From the NCBI GenBank assembly GCA_029215795.1, contig JARDYH010000006.1:28597501-28661500 (forward strand): 64,000 nt of DNA, given 5' to 3'. This document shows positions 50,241 through 62,136 of this stretch, one piece after another (positions within the stretch are counted from its first letter, which is position 1; each line of letters begins with the position of its first letter). A program made the position numbers and the translations under genes. The stretch comes from Anniella stebbinsi. Its lineage: Eukaryota > Chordata > Lepidosauria > Squamata > Anniellidae. The notes under the pieces were generated by a model. The model had not been told where the DNA came from and did not search any database. It was given only the letters and a program-made list of their open reading frames with translations.

Positions 50241-50557
50241 GGCTGACCATATGAAAAGGAGGGCAGAGCTCATGTAACTTTAACAGTTGTAGAGAAAAGG
50301 GAATTTCAGCCGGTGCCATTTGTATGCAATTAGTTCCTGGTGAAATTCCCTCTTTATCACAACAGTTAAAGTTGCAGGGGGCCTGCCTTCTTTTGTATAT
50401 GGTCACTCTAGTATAGTGCCTGCAACTTTAACTGTTGTAATGAAGAGGGAATTTCACCAGGTACAAATTGCATACAAATGACGCCTGCTGAAATTCCCTT
50501 TTCTCTACAACTGTTAAAGTTACATGAGCCCTGTCCTCCTTTTCATATGGTCAGCCT
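50241..50557. mobile_element. Nested-palindrome MITE, copy 1
   Basis: A 317-bp element flanked by TA on both sides. It is one long palindrome: 50241-50313 pairs with 50484-50557 and 50335-50405 pairs with 50417-50461, and the spacers 50314-50334 and 50462-50483 are also complementary. Each arm is itself an imperfect palindrome, so a module of about 72 bp (TGACCATATGAAAAGGAGG ... GGAATTTCAGC) appears four times in alternating orientation, the third shortened. No coding sequence. TA flanks suggest mobilisation by a Tc1/mariner-type transposase. Confidence 0.8.
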
Positions 50558-51012
50558 AAACGGGGGAAGGTGAGTTGTGATGTTGGTGGTGCCAACTAAA
50601 AAATTCTATGTAAAGCTGACTTCCATAATCAATAGGCAGAGCCAGTGTTCCCAAGAGATCATGTGGACAAATTGCAGTGAATGTGCTTCAACAGTGTGTC
50701 CATCACATGCAACCCTGAATCACCTCCAACTTTGCCTCTTGTCAGGCTGCCTACAAAATTTAGGAAAGTGGTCCCCTAAACAGTGTGAGGATTTGCTATT
50801 GGAAGAAAAAAACGTACAAGTTGGAAACCCTGGTACATGTTAAGAGAAGCACAGTAGACCACAGCTTTAAACAGCAATTCAATGTGGCTATGCACGTTTA
50901 AGCACCAATTGTTTAAGCACCAGTGTGGCTTTGAGCTAGGAAAGTATGTAGAAAATAGTTTATCTGGCCTGGTGGGGAGGACACATGGGTAATGGGGGGT
51001 TGTGTTATCTTG

Positions 51013-51326
51013 GGTGACCATATAAAAAGGAGGACAGGGCTCCTGTATCTTTAACATTGTTGAGAAAAGGGAATTTCAGCAGGTATCGTTTGTATGCATG
51101 CAGAAACTGGTGAAATTCCGTCTTCATCACAACAGTTAAAGCTACAGGAGCATTGCCCTCTTTTGTATCTGGTCACTCTAGTATAGCTCCTACAGCTTTA
51201 ACTGTTGTGATGAAGAGGGAATTTCACCAGGTGCTGTATGCATACAAATGATACCTGCTGAAATTCCCTTTTCTATACAACTGTTAAAGATACAGGGTCC
51301 CTGTACTCCATTTCATATGGTCATCC
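51013..51326. mobile_element. Nested-palindrome MITE, copy 2
   Basis: Same architecture as copy 1, 456 bp downstream and in the equivalent layout: GGTGACCATATAAAAAGG at the left, TTTCATATGGTCATCC at the right, and the four alternating modules between. Copies differ at roughly one base in eight by eye, so they are separate insertions or an old duplication. Confidence 0.8.
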
Positions 51327-53673
51327 TTTATCATCAACTAGAGGCTTCAAGCTTTGATTGGTATATAACCTACTAAAATTGTGCAGTTACAGTTATGCTG
51401 CAATTGATTTAACCAGTAGTTTTTTATTAATGTTTTACCTGCTTTGTTTGTATGGGTGTTCCCCTTTGTATTGTTGTTTTATTATGCTTTATTATGCCTT
51501 TATGTGATTTATAAATTAATACCTTATATTCCTTTTAACATTAAGTACTATATGCAACTGAAGACAACTTAGTCAATTTTCAGCTTGGATCTTGCACAAA
51601 AATGCCAGGCCTTGAACTTTTAGTTTGAAAGCCATTTTGGTTCCATTATGTTATTTTAATAGAGAATATTCCATAGCCCCAGATTTCATTAAAATGCCCT
51701 TTCCTTCTGGAAGTGGATAGTAAATTTTGTTTCTTGTAGCCTGAATAAATATATTTAAATTTAATCCATTATTTGATCAAAGTTAAAAGTCATTTAATTC
51801 ATTTTTATTATCTCCACTGCCACTTTTGTTCTTAGGTGAAATCTTCGATTCTAGGGACCCTCCCACAGGCTGTGAAAACAATCTTTAGGGGGTGATTGTT
51901 GCCCACCCATGATGTAGAATATTAAGTTGTTATACACTGAAACACAGGTCACTCTTTTTTATATATACACATTTAACCCTGTAGTCTACTCAAGATTGAT
52001 TTTTTAAAAATGTCCCACATGTTAGATCTGCTCGCGCACAGATGCAGATGTTTTTGTTTAAAACATTTTGCTTATGCTTTTCCATCATCTTTCCCACTAA
52101 AAGGCTCACTGTGCCATGCTGGCTGCTGATTCATTTGTTACATCTTGAATGATGTCTCTTGCTTCATCCCTGCTGTGTCTGAGATGAAAGCAGATGCTGT
52201 TCATTATACAACGTAATCTGAATCCTTAGATTTCAGTTTGACCTGGCAGGATTTATGTCGGTAGACTGTGATATTATCCCTGCCACACAACTGTAAAAGG
52301 CAATATGGAGGCTTTTTCTGTGTGGTTTTCAAAAAAGCTTAATATTGTTTCTGTAACTCATTTTGTTAAGACCAGACCATTTCAGAATTTTAGTGTTCCA
52401 GCTAAACTATCTTGTTTATTTCTGTGGTATTATACAGTTTATGCCCCATATAATGAAAACATTGCAAATCTATTCATAGCATTATTTTAGAATATTTTTG
52501 TGTTAATGTTGTTCAGGCAATTTACTAAGAAACCAGACACTGTGGTGTCCCATTCAGGCCTCTTGTCAAGAATGTCACAAAAAAGGGGATTCCCATTTTC
52601 TGACCCCTCTGTCATCTTCCTTGATGAAATAGCTTCACAAACTAAACTACACTTATCTCTTCCCCCACCACCTCAAAACCAGTGACAACACAGCAAGCCT
52701 CGCAGCAAGCATAACAAGCCTGCTAGTGGCTTATTTTATTTTGTTTTGTTTTGTTTTATTTTAAACTTAATTTTTATTGAAAAGTTTTTAGTATTGGCCA
52801 AAATGTTATTTCAGTTGCTGAGCTGCATCAGAATGCATGCAACTCCTGGGAACGTCTTGAAGCTAGTGGTGCAAGCAAGTCCTAGATCTTGATCTGTGTT
52901 AATTGGAAGCTTCTGTGCTAAGATTCCTCACAAACATCTAAGCTAAGCTCAGAAACATGTACAGTTCTACTGGTGAGAGGTGATACTTCTCAAATTCTGA
53001 CTAATGCTGTGTGCTTTTTGGAGACATTAATGTAAAGCTATCATTGCTTGCACTACTCATACTCAGATTTTGTTTGTTTCTTGTCCTGCTATGATTTCTA
53101 GAAATAGGTGAAACTAGCTGAATGTGGATAGTGCCCATGGCAGATAACAAACCCCAATATGCCCAGAGGAATTTTAGTTAGTTTACAGTAGTAAGCCCCA
53201 ACTTCTAAGTAAGTGTGTAGTACTGCAGCCTGGGTAAGATGTAATTTTAAGAATTAGAAAGGTTACGTGATTTTCCATGTAAATGTAGATCTTTAAAAAG
53301 AATAGTGCAAGGTAACACCCCTCCTCTGCCCAGCAATGCCTTGAACTTCCTGTTTATTTTTCTTATTTCCTATATTTCATGTGAAACAAAATACATCATA
53401 CAATATATCATCATATATTTGATCTTTTCAATGTAACCACTCATTGGTTTTCATGATTATCATAGTTTTTAATGACTGGAATGAACTTAGTCTCCCTCTG
53501 AGCTCATGAACTCCCCCCCCCCCACACACACACACACAGCTCAGCTACAAGGAGGTGTTCAGAAGTTTTCAATTCTGTGGGGGATGTGTGTGTGTTTGAA
53601 TAAACTCTGAATTAAGCTTAACTGTGGAAACAAGCTAGCCTGAAACAATCATTTATAAAACTGGCTTGATACA

Positions 53674-53713
<40 letters not shown>

Positions 53714-53730
53714 CAACAACAACAATTTAT
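53674..53730. repeat. (AAT)n/(AAC)n microsatellite, 3' tail of a minus-strand L2
   Basis: About eleven AAT units followed by five AAC units. On the minus strand this is the (ATT)n tail directly after the L2 3' hairpin. Confidence 0.95.
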
Positions 53731-53736
53731 TTCTTA

Positions 53737-55118
53737 CCCGCCTCTCCGTCTGGATCGAGGCGGGGAACAACAACATGATAAAATACATAAAACTGATTAA
53801 AACATAACACATATTATTAAAACTGCATAAAAAATCCTAAAACATCCTAAAAACATCCTTAAAACATTCTAAAATTCCACTGGATATGCCTGCCGGAAGA
53901 GAACAGTCTTTATAGCTTTCTTAAATTCTAAAAGACTGTTAAATTGACGAGTCTCCTCTGGCAGGTCATTCCACAGTCTGGGAGCGGCAGAAGAGAAGGT
54001 CCTCTGGGTAACGGTTGTCAGCCTAGTCTTGGCCGACTGCAGTAAGTTCTTCCCAGAGGACCTGAGCGTGCGGGGCGGATTGTATGGGAGAAGGCGATCC
54101 CGCAGGTAACCTGGACCCAAACCATGTAGGGCTTTAAAGGTAATAACCAACACTTTATACTTCGCCCGGAAACTAATTGGCAGCCAGTGGAGCGATTTTA
54201 AAGCTGGCGTAATATGGTCACCCCTAGATGTACCGGTGACCAACCTGGCTGCCATATTTTGAACTAGTTGAAGTTTCCGGACTAGGCACAGAGGTAGCCC
54301 TATGTACAGCGCATTGCAGAAGTCGAGCCTCGAAGTTACCAGTGAGTGCACTACCATCTTTAGGTCTTCCAACTCTAGGAAGGGGCGCAGCTGGCGTATC
54401 AGCCGAAGCTGATAGTAGGCACTCCTGGCCGTCGCATCTATCTGGGCTGTCATTTGGAGCGACGGATCCAGGAGCACCCCCAAGCTGCGAACACAGTCTT
54501 TCAGGGGGAGTGTAACCCCATCCAGAACCGGTTGACACACCTCCAAACCCAGGTTGCGGCCTTTGACAGCAAGCACCTCCGTCTTGTCTGGATTCAGCTT
54601 CAGTTTGTTTTTCCTCATCCAGCCCATTACCGCCTCCAAGCATTGATTCAGAGGAGACACACTATCCTTAGCTGGCGCTGTTATCGAAGGCATAGAGAAA
54701 TATATTTGGGTGTCATCAGCATACTGATAGCACCCCGCCCCATGCCTCCGGATGATCTCTCCCAACAGTTTCATATAAATGTTAAACAGCATTGGGGAAA
54801 GGATGGCACCTTGCGGTACGCCACACAGCAGCTCCTTCTTTGCAGAGCAGCTATCCCCAAGCATCACCATCTGGAACCTGCCCGAGAGGTAGGACCGGAA
54901 CCACTGAAGCACAGTGCCCCCGATTCCCAATCCCCTCAGGCGTTCCAGAAGGATACCATGGTCGATGGTATCGAAAGCCGCTGAGAGGTCCAGAAGTACC
55001 AACAGGGACACACTCCCCCTGTCAATACTAAGGCGTAGATCATCCACTAAGACGACCATAGCAGTCTCAACTCCGTATCCCGCCCTGAAGCCAGTTTGAA
55101 ATGGGTCTAGAAAATCAG
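53737..55118 (-). mobile_element. L2 LINE, 1.4 kb, uninterrupted reverse transcriptase C-terminal half
   Basis: On the minus strand this carries an open frame of 396 codons from a Met at 55059 to a stop at 53869, extending upstream in frame to the truncation near 55110. It contains LDLSAAFDTIDH, CGVPQGAILSP, the catalytic YADD (54712-54723), LNPDKTEVL, SRLDFCNALY and the PRLWNDLP C-terminal block. The 3' UTR has the conserved hairpin (53737-53764). It closely resembles the copy at 44885-47675 but lacks its frame breaks, so it is probably younger. The endonuclease and the first reverse transcriptase blocks are missing, so it cannot move by itself. Confidence 0.92.
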
Positions 55119-55434
55119 TAATAAACCTTAGTTAAGATTAGCCATAGCTTAGGGTTCAACCGACCCACTTTGGTTAAAATAAATCGGAATTGGAAGCTTC
55201 CAATCTCCTCATATCCATACTGGAGAAGCATAGGGAAGGGGGATCATTCAAAGCCATGGAGAAGCTGATCTTGTTTCCATCACAAATAATGGTTTATCAT
55301 TATGTCTGAATGCCACCATTGGTTTTTATTGAACTAGGAAGCCTCCGGGTGCACATAAGTCTGTCTATTGAGCTCAATGAATTTTGAACATCGTCAAATA
55401 CAATATATAATATAAAAATATAAAATGCTGGGTA

Positions 55435-55545
55435 GGATCAGTGTTTAGTCATACTTGGAATAGTCTCATTGAAATCATGACTAATTTAAGTGCTGTTGAT
55501 TTCAGTGGGCCTACTCTAAGTATGACTAAGTCCGGATCCAATCCT
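55435..55545. repeat. Short interspersed repeat (TGAAATCATGACTAA / TTAAGTGCTGTTGATTTCA)
   Basis: Two complementary blocks, CATTGAAATCATGACTAATTT and the complement-like AAGTGCTGTTGATTTCAGTG, form an imperfect palindrome; AGTATGACTAAGTCCGGATCC follows. Similar wording occurs at 60165-60230. The type is common in squamate sequence from memory; the family is not assigned. Confidence 0.4.
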
Positions 55546-56719
55546 GTATTATGAACAATTTATAATTGTTGATGATACTCAGCTCTATTTTTCCTTGGCG
55601 TCAGCTGGGGCGGTGAAAGTGCTGGACTAGTGCCTAGAAGCTGTAATGGGCTGGATGAGGGCTAATAAACTGAAGCTGAATCCTGATAAAACAGATGTTC
55701 TGTTGGTTGGTGGTTCCCGAGTCTGGGAATTGGGTAAGCGACCTGTTCTGGATGGGGTTGCACTCCCTCTGAAGGAGCAGGTGTGTAGCTTGGGAGTACT
55801 CCTAGATCCATCCTTGTCATTGGAGGCCCAGGTGGACTCCGTGGCCTGGAGTACTTGGAGTCAGCGTCGGCTGATCCACCAGCTATGGCCTTTCCTGGAC
55901 AGGGATAACCTAGCCACCATAATGCATGCACTGGTGACTTCCCGATTAGACTACTGCAATGCACTCTACTTGGGGCTGCCCTTGAAGACGACTCAGAAGT
56001 TGCAGCTAGTGCAAAATGCAGCAGCTAGACTGCTGACAGGAATATCTCATAGAGATGTTCTATCTCATAGGAACATCTCATAGACTGCTGACAGGAACAT
56101 CTCATAGAAATCTAACTCAGGGCAAAAAGGGAGAGAAGCAGGTTCTCAGAATCTTAGCATTCTGAGAACCTGCTTCTCTCCCTTTTTGCCACATCTCATA
56201 AGAGACCCTATAACACCGGACTTAAAGGAATTGCATGGGCTGCCAATACATTTCCGGTCGGAATTCAAGGTGTTGGTAGGGACGTTTAACGCCCTAAATG
56301 GCTTGGAACCTCGATAATATAACCTCCCTATATCTGGCCGAGACCTGAGATCTGTCGGAGAAACCCTTCTCCATGCTCCACCAATGCAAGATATATGCTA
56401 TGGTGGGACAGGGTAGAGGACTTTCTCTGTTGTGGCACCCCGGCTATGGAATGCCCTCCCCCTGGAAGCCTGACTGGCACTGGCACTGGCTTCATTTCGG
56501 CACCAGGTTAAAACCTACCTTTTTAATAAAGCCTTTAATGGCTAAATCCACCAGCCTGCACACTGTCTTGTTTTAATTGGATCTTACTGTTTTAAAATTT
56601 CATATTGGTTTTAATATATTAATGGTTTAATTTGTTTTAGAGTTGTGTATTTATTCTATTTTATATGTATGATTTTATCTGTACGCCGCCATGAGATCCT
56701 TGTGATATAAATGTTTTAA

Positions 56720-56722
<3 letters not shown>
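55546..56722 (+). mobile_element. L2-like LINE, second subfamily, 3' end with inserted palindrome
   Basis: Starts in the VDDTQLYF catalytic motif (YADD altered to xVDD) at about 55570. It then reads [52 protein letters not shown] and LQLVQNAAARLLTG with one open frame of 145 codons (55646-56083). The frame then collapses in a 170-bp rearranged stretch (56027-56200), after which the C-terminal block resumes (GLPIHFRSEFKVL-like, 56238-56275) and ends in a 3' UTR with GTACGCCGCCATGAGATCC before an (AT)n tail. Its 3' UTR differs from the copies at 44.9 and 53.7 kb. Confidence 0.85.
56121..56190. repeat. Perfect 32-bp inverted repeat with 6-nt loop
   Basis: Bases 56121-56152 (GGCAAAAAGGGAGAGAAGCA onwards) are exactly complementary to 56159-56190, loop CTTAGC. 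It lies between direct repeats ACATCTCATA at 56097-56106 and 56191-56200. Not part of the LINE consensus as judged from the other copies. Confidence 0.95.

Positions 56723-56723
<1 letters not shown>

Positions 56724-56758
<35 letters not shown>
56724..56758. repeat. (AT)n microsatellite
   Basis: About 17 TA units immediately after the LINE 3' UTR, probably expanded from its tail. Confidence 0.95.
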
Positions 56759-56760
<2 letters not shown>

Positions 56761-59462
56761 AAGTGATTACTTTATTAAAATAAAACAACACTGATCTATC
56801 TTTATAAAAGTAATAATATTGAGTTATATTTTAAATAAATGGTTTATAATATAGATTTATATTTTTATATCGTATATTGTATATAGCACCCCTGAAGAAG
56901 ATTTTCTAAACACGTTGGGCTCAATAAATGTATGTCTATGTACCTAGAGGCTTTCTCCCCCTTTTCCCCTATAGTTGGTAGCTTTCCATTTTATTTTTTA
57001 TATGGGACTAGGAGAAGTTGTTGGAATTCAGATAGGAAATGAGACTCCTCCCTCCAATTAAGATTTGTAAGGAATTGTCAGGGATAGAAGTCATGGGCGT
57101 GGGTCTTGTAGTTTTATCTAAGATTTAATTTGAAGTAGTCTGGAAGGTTTTGGGCCTGGTCAGCCTTTGGAATGTTACAATCTGTGTGAACAGATCTTGG
57201 TCAGTGTCCTCAGAGCAGAGAAAGGGTGTGGGCTTGCAGATGGGATGCCCAGATTGAAGTGTCATCTTGGTGGGCTGAGCATTGCCACCCTATTTGGACA
57301 GGGGCATTGCTAAAAGGTGAAAGCCCCTGGTTGTCAAGGGGTGTTGAAGAGGCCTATGCCTCCCTTTTTAAGCTGGTGCAAAGGTGAGGAGCCTTTGCTA
57401 CGAATACCTGCTGATTGCATCCATCATCGTCTGCAACTCTAGGGGCGCTCTGCACATACTCCCTCCTAAATGGAAATTTGGATTACTAAGAACTTGCCAT
57501 GAAAAGTACAGTGAGGTTTTTCATAGACTTGAACTCTCGTTTGCTGTGGATTGTGTGTTTTTGTTTGTCGTCAGATCAGTACACCTGTAGTCTGGGTTAT
57601 ATCCCTGATTGTTGGACTTCCTTTTCTCCTGCCTGGACTCATGCGGTGAGGAGTGGGCTGTGTGAAAGCTGTGACATGGAACTCCTTGCATTTGAGGGTT
57701 TACCTTCCCCATGATCTGGTTTAGGCCTTGACCATATTCCCTTTGAGTTACCAATGTATGATCCAAGGTTGAACTAGCTCACTTTGGTTGGTTGGTTTGG
57801 CCTTTCAAGAATTTGATTACCTGAGAGATCATGTTAGGAATCATCCCCCTCCCTTGTCTGGGTTTGGACCCCTTGTATGGATTGACCTTCCCTTGTGTTC
57901 AGAACCATGGAGATGGCAACAGGGAAACCACATTAATGGGGAACTAGTCACAGCAGTAGTGATTAGGTTTTGAGTGTTCTGGAATTTCTTGAAGCCTATA
58001 GCTACTGACCATCAGCTATATGATTTCTGAAATGTGTAACCATTAAGCTTTTACCATTGGATTTCATGCAATAAAGAAGTCTCACTGATTTGGGTGTCCC
58101 ATGTCAGTTTGCCAGAATGTGTGTTTTCCTGAGGGACCAGGAGACCTGACAGACATTTAGACTGAATTGCAGTAGCTTTAAGGGGGAAGTAGTGTCCATT
58201 GTTTTTCATGAATAATAATCTGTCCTGAATACATCTTTTACTTGGGTGGATGTCAATTAACCCCAAATCTGGTTGTTGTTTTTAATACTCCGTGAATAAC
58301 TAATTCTTAAATGATCATTTTAATACCTTTATAAATGGTCAAATGTTTAGTCCTTTGTAAACATCTTTTCTGCAAATGTAATTTTGTTGTTCTGCCCATC
58401 AGCAACATACCCAAGACATTTTATTTCCCCTGCTCCCATGCCATGAAGATGTAACAAAAGCAATGATGAAAAACACATTTTGTGTGTCAATATTAATGTC
58501 TCAAATGCCAAATACGAATAAATTAGAGACTAATTTATGCAGGCAATATAAGATTTATCTTTTCCCAGTTGTTACCCAATAATAATTGTCCAATTGAGTT
58601 ATGTAGCTATTATTTGGCATGACATTAGTACAGAATCCTGAAGCTATTGCAGTCAATGAGAGCTTTGGGTTGCTATAAACTGTAGAGTTACATTGGCACT
58701 TTGAGGAGGGAGTAACATAAATGGGTATGTGTTCTACCGTTTTCCACTTTGTTTCCAATTAAGGAGTTCCTTTCTGAACTTTTTGCTCTTGGGTAGGGTG
58801 CTTGAGACATCCACACTAATGCTTAGCAAGTACTCTTTCAATACTCACTGCTTTCTTGAAGCATCTAGATTTGGTGTTCATTGTTTGAGACAGGATATTG
58901 TACAGTATGGACAATTGATTCGACCCAAAACAGCTGTTCTTTCTACTGCTTCTCATGGGAGCTGAAACATTAAGTATCTCCCCCCACCCCACCTCACACC
59001 AGCCTGGCTTTCTAAAGATAATTTCTCTTCAGGCTATACATTTCTTCAACAGCTAGAATTACAACACAATTAACTCACCAATATATGATTGAAGTGATAA
59101 AATATTTTACAGGATGGATTTAGCCATGTTCACATAATACAAGAATGAAATTATGAGTCAGATAAACTTTATATTTTAAAATTAAATGTCTTAAGTAAGA
59201 TTGTTCTGTTCCAGATTTATTGCAGAAATTTTGACACATGCATACACTTCACAGATATGAATTTAGTGTTAAGAAGGCTTAGAATTAGAACCGATCTTCA
59301 CATCCAGAACAATCACTTAGTACAAATGTGTTCAGGCTGTACTATTACAAACTATAATCATGAGTTTGTATACTTGAATACTACTTCACAGTATAGAAAA
59401 ATCAATTTCTACACATAGAAAACTAGTACATCTGGGATGAGGGTGGGGGGATGGGCTAAAAC

Positions 59463-60010
59463 TGTTTTATTTATTTATTTTACTTTATTTCTCAAATTTC
59501 TATACCACCCAATAGCTGGAGCTCTTTGGGAAGTTCATAAAATAATATTTAAAACCATAAATTCAATAGCAGAATAAAGCATTTTATAAAAACATTTAAA
59601 AGTTTAAAATAGAATAATGCTAGAGTGAAAAAACAACAAAGTAAAAGACAGCAGCAGAGTAAAAACACACTAACACATTTTAAAAAAAATGAATTGAAAG
59701 ACTAAACACCTGAGAAAATAAAAAGGACCACCTGGAATTAAAAAATCCACAGTGTAGGAGCCAGATGAGCCTCTCTGGGGAGGGCATTCCATAACCAGGT
59801 TGCCACCATTGAAAAGGCCTTCTCCTTAGTGGTCATCCACCTCACTTCATTTGAACGGTGGAGGGGGGAACCCGAGGAAGGCCTCTGAAGGTTTGGGCAG
59901 GTATGTATAGGAGGAAACAATCCTTCAGGTAACATGACCCCAGTGTACTTAGCAGTCTTTCCCATCTGCAAAGATTTTTGTTTTATGTACAGGAGATTAT
60001 CCAACATCTG
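59463..60010 (-). mobile_element. L2-like LINE 3' end
   Basis: On the minus strand, 3' tail (TTTATTTATTTTA), 3' UTR with CACCCAATAGCTGGAGCTC complement (59506-59524), and ORF2 C-terminus including KEKAFSMVATWLWNALP (59770-59815 complement). 89 codons are open. Same subfamily as 14655-15395 and 26775-27095. Confidence 0.75.
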
Positions 60011-61189
60011 CAGTTTGAAGTAGTTCTCTCCAAATAGGGCTATATTTTGTGGTTACCCTGAATCTGTACTACCCTTATGCTAGCCATTATTTCTGATAAA
60101 TCTAGTCACATTAGTTATAATTTTTGACAAATAACATTTTTGTTGATATAAGGGAAAAGCCGTACTGAAATCAGTGGAGTTAAATTTAGTTGTGCCTAAC
60201 ATATCTCATTGACTTCATTGCAACAATTGTGACTAATATTCTATGAATTAGGTCCATTAGCACAAAAGTTTCAGGGTGGAAACTTTTCCCTCAAGCTTTC
60301 TGTAACTATGTTTTCAATCCAGGGTAAATACTTGTGGAATGTGAACCTGTGGCCATTGGTTTGCTACATTTTAATAACTTGCATGTATTGTAATTTATGT
60401 GCACTGTTAAGAACACTTAATTTGGTTTGTTATATGTCTTCAGTATGGAAAAAAATGTAGGTAGGTAGCTTGGACAGATCATTGGCAAAATGCAGCCATA
60501 GGTAAGGAATCAAAAAGAGCGGGCAGTGTGTTTTTCTTTTCTTCTTTCAACTGATTGACCGATTGGCTCTCACTATCTATAGTTTTACTCCTAAAGCTAT
60601 AGGTTTAATTTAAGGAGTTAGTTGTGGCTTGTAAAGTAACCTTTCTGATACAGGTTCCCGCTACAGTCTTCTCTCTCCCTCCCTTTCTTTTTACCTATTG
60701 ACATATCCAAACAATAATAATCTCTATCTGTACAAGCACTTCGTTGTCACTCTCTTATTTCAACAGTCTCCTGCATCTGCTTAATATCGTTGGTCTGGTA
60801 CTGCTTGTCAACAAGCTGTTCTTAATTTCTACACCTTTTATTGACCCTTATTCTTAAAATATGCTATGGCTTCCATCACTTCCTAGTCTTGTTTTTCAGA
60901 CTTGAATAGTTACTTGGAAGCAATGCAAACATGGTGCTTTAATGTGGGATTAGGTTTGGAAATGTTGTGTGCTTTGAATTAATAATCCTTGCCATCTTCA
61001 TTTAAAGAATATAATGCAAGGAAGGATGGGAAAGACTTCTGTCCAAGGCCCCGAAGTGTTGCTCCCAGTCAGGATTCGCTTACTTAGCTTAAATGGACCT
61101 GTGCCATGGTATCATTTCTGGACTGCTTTTCTGAGTTGCCAGAGCAGGGGGTGGGGTTTCAGTGGTTCCATATATTTTGCCAGGCCTTC

Positions 61190-61355
61190 AGGAATTAAAT
61201 GGAATCAATTTGTAGTATGTTTTTTAGTGTTGGTCTCAAATTATTTTAAACTGTTTAAAATTGTTTTAGGGGGGAAATAAACTATTTCATTATCTGTGAA
61301 CTCCTATGGGGATGTTTTGTTAAAAGGCAGTATATAAATACTTTAAATAAATAAA
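61190..61355 (+). mobile_element. LINE 3' tail
   Basis: A T-rich 3' UTR, then GGATGTTTTGTTAAAAGGCAG, TATATAAATAC and TTTAAATAAATAAACC. Same tail layout as 10290 and 38040. No ORF2 block is certain upstream, though 61085-61180 may include degraded coding sequence. Confidence 0.5.
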
Positions 61356-62088
61356 CCCTTAACTATTGTATCTTTTGAGTCAGGCATGTAAAACTACTTC
61401 ATAGTTGCTACTATAAACTATTATTTATTCATTTGAAATATTTATAATTTGCTTTTCTGCCCACTGGTGCCATCAAAGTGATGTTCAGGAAGGTAGGTTC
61501 CAGTATCCCCCCTTCCCATCATAATCAGGGACAGCATAACCTTCCTGATCTGCAGACTCTTCCTCCCATACTGCATTTTAGGATTAGTCTGAACTCCCAG
61601 TGTAACTTCACTATCTAGTTACTTTGATGTTGTTTTCCCTCCCCATGCTTTCCCACCCAACCTGCCTTTTATAACAGATTACCTGAAGAGGAGACCTGGA
61701 GATCTTGAAAGAGTGCACATTTTTTGTGATCTTTTGGTGAATGCTAGAATCTGGAAATAGCTGGCTGCACCCCTGTAACAAATCCAATCAACCCTACTGT
61801 AGCTACTACTAGAAAAAGCCAGCAAAATGGCAGTAGAAACAAAGAGTCAAAATGAAGAGAGAGACAAAAGATGCACCAAACAGTAGTTTCTCCTTCTTCT
61901 CTGCTCACAGCCTACATAAGTGAAAGGGATTCACATAACTGTGTTACTCCCGTCTTTAGCTGTTTTTCTCCCCAACCATTTTTCAGGAAGATTCATGAGA
62001 AAAGATCCATGTATACTTACTTGCATGATGTGTGATGAGTAGTACCATTATTATTCTTCCTGACATGTTTTAAAAATCAAAGTAGCCA

Positions 62089-62136
62089 CAGGAGGCTGAA
62101 ATTGGAAGCAAACAGGAGGCTGAAATTGGAAGCAAA
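62089..62136. repeat. Perfect tandem duplication of 24 bp
   Basis: CAGGAGGCTGAAATTGGAAG followed by CAAA occurs twice back to back (62089-62112 and 62113-62136) with no mismatch. Confidence 0.97.

Noticed and set aside
15798..53730. (AAT)n tracts as a CRISPR-like or regulatory array
   Set aside because: Each tract sits directly at the end of an L2 3' hairpin and is the element tail; this is a vertebrate genome without CRISPR arrays.
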